Shown: positions 63,114-64,000 of the stretch, piece by piece
Layout of the letters: each line of letters begins with the position of its first letter
Position numbering within the stretch: the stretch's first letter is position 1
From: Paenarthrobacter sp. AR 02
Lineage (GTDB): Bacteria; Actinomycetota; Actinomycetes; Actinomycetales; Micrococcaceae
Length of the DNA stretch: 64,000 bases
Direction: 5' to 3'
Assembly (NCBI RefSeq): GCF_021538675.1
Contig: NZ_JAJUKH010000005.1
Coordinates: 1 to 64,000, forward strand
Translations under genes and position numbers: made by a program
The notes under the pieces: model-generated
What the model saw: only the letters and a program-made list of their open reading frames with translations
The model's database searches: none
What the model was told of the DNA's origin: nothing

Positions 63114-64000
63114 ATGAAAGCCCGGAATCAATCGCGTCCGCCGAAGATTCAGTCGCTGACAGGCTGGACGGACTCACCAGCTGGGACGCCGACTGGAGCG
63201 GCCTGCGCGTAGTGGTCACGGGGATTGGCGTGTCAGGCTTCTCAGCCGCCGACACCCTGATCGAGCTCGGCGCGAAAGTGGTGGTGGTTGATGCTGCCAC
63301 GACAAGCCGTGCAAAAGCCCAGGCCGACACCCTGAAAATCGTGGGTGCCGTCGACGTGCTGTTGGGCGAGGAAGCGGTCAACACCCTTCCCCTGATCGAC
63401 GGCGAACTTCCCGAGCTTGTTGTGACATCGCCTGGCTGGCGGCCGGACCAGGCCCTCCTGGCCGCGGCCAAGCGCAAGCACATTGCCGTGTGGGGCGATG
63501 TTGAGCTTGCCTGGCGCCTGCGCGTCCGGGCGGGACACAAAACAGCCGATTGGCTCGCCATCACCGGCACCAACGGCAAAACGACCACTGTTGGCATGAC
63601 GGAATCCATGCTTCAAGCAGCCGGGCTGAAGGCCATCGCCGTCGGCAACGTAGGCACCCCGATCCTCGATGCCCTCCGGGATCCCGTGGACTACGATGCC
63701 TTCGCGGTCGAGCTCTCCAGTTTTCAGCTGCACTGGAGCCACTCACTGTCACCGGTGGCGAGCGTTTGCCTCAACGTGGCCGAAGACCACGTGGACTGGC
63801 ATGGTTCGTATGCCTCGTACCTCGCTGATAAGGCCAAAGTGTACGAGAACACCCAGAAAGCTGCCGTCTACAACGCGGAGCAGATCGAAACCGAGCGGAT
63901 GGTGGAGAATGCGGACGTCGTAGAAGGCTGCCGTGCCATCGGGTTCACCACCAACACCCCGTCGATCAGCATGCTGGGCGTGGTGGATGGTCTCTTGGTG
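63110..64000 (+). CDS. murD: UDP-MurNAc-L-alanine:D-glutamate ligase, 5' part
   Basis: The first 297 codons of murD run to the window edge without a stop. GTG 63110 overlaps the mraY TGA (GTGA). After a ~30-residue leader, [20 protein letters not shown] forms the N-terminal Rossmann region. The ATP motif [15 protein letters not shown] lies near residue 150, and [17 protein letters not shown] and [16 protein letters not shown] follow. The order mraY-murD is standard for the dcw cluster; ftsW and murG would be expected next. Confidence 0.95.
   Translation, partial: MNESPESIASAEDSVADRLDGLTSWDADWSGLRVVVTGIGVSGFSAADTLIELGAKVVVVDAATTSRAKAQADTLKIVGAVDVLLGEEAVNTLPLIDGELPELVVTSPGWRPDQALLAAAKRKHIAVWGDVELAWRLRVRAGHKTADWLAITGTNGKTTTVGMTESMLQAAGLKAIAVGNVGTPILDALRDPVDYDAFAVELSSFQLHWSHSLSPVASVCLNVAEDHVDWHGSYASYLADKAKVYENTQKAAVYNAEQIETERMVENADVVEGCRAIGFTTNTPSISMLGVVDGLLV

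Overview
The window is a high-GC actinobacterial chromosome segment. Protein sequences, gene order and an L-lysine-type MurE point to Micrococcaceae, most likely Arthrobacter or Paenarthrobacter. It is almost entirely ordinary core genome on intact reading frames. I see no insertion sequence, prophage, CRISPR array or plasmid-type module.

Layout. 1-116: the 3' end of a 5S rRNA and its terminator, closing an rRNA operon that lies to the left. 328-10579: a repeat-rich Asp/Arg protein, then a compact co-directional core block: HAD phosphatase, small protein, tlyA, nadK, recN, pyrG, a Nudix hydrolase and xerD. 10618-20283: the most accessory-looking part, with a membrane protein, an MTH1-like Nudix enzyme, a propionate (2-methylcitrate) operon gntR-prpD-prpB-prpC, and a CitA/CitB-type two-component system divergent from a C4-dicarboxylate symporter. 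20476-28437: the core block resumes with parA-like, scpA, scpB, rluB, tyrA, cmk, plsC and der, followed by tRNA-Pro(GGG). From memory this order (HAD to der) parallels Rv1692-Rv1713 of M. tuberculosis.

28784-34932: a MarR/MFS divergent pair, a 52-residue membrane protein, and gcvH-garA-ftsR-bfn-merR (the Rv1826-Rv1830 order), then an orphan ParA-type ATPase. 35235-46320: pyruvate carboxylase, long-chain acyl-CoA synthetase, ROK glucokinase, two tandem alpha/beta hydrolases with a membrane protein, an acyltransferase and class II DAHP synthase. 46393-53613: a PASTA Ser/Thr kinase, a LysM transglycosylase, an Rv2175c-type DNA-binding protein, a polyprenyl diphosphate synthase, a lipoprotein and DNA polymerase IV. 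53852-64000: DUF3040 protein and the division/cell-wall (dcw) cluster mraZ, rsmH, ftsL-like, pbpB, murE, murF, mraY and murD (cut by the window end).

The genes cover chromosome dynamics (ScpAB, XerD, ParA-like), peptidoglycan synthesis and remodelling, kinase/FHA control of central metabolism (PASTA kinase, GarA), anaplerosis (Pyc) and propionate and dicarboxylate use. The less obvious signals are regulatory: five 9-bp direct repeats resembling MtrA boxes before the LysM transglycosylase; 10-bp-period TGG boxes before mraZ; Crp-like sites before the dicarboxylate symporter and pyc; paired FadR-type palindromes before the prp operon; a MarR operator; four candidate leaderless promoters; and a possible structured leader before the DUF3040 gene. 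Start codons were chosen from ribosome binding sites, overlaps and family length, and doubtful ones are flagged.
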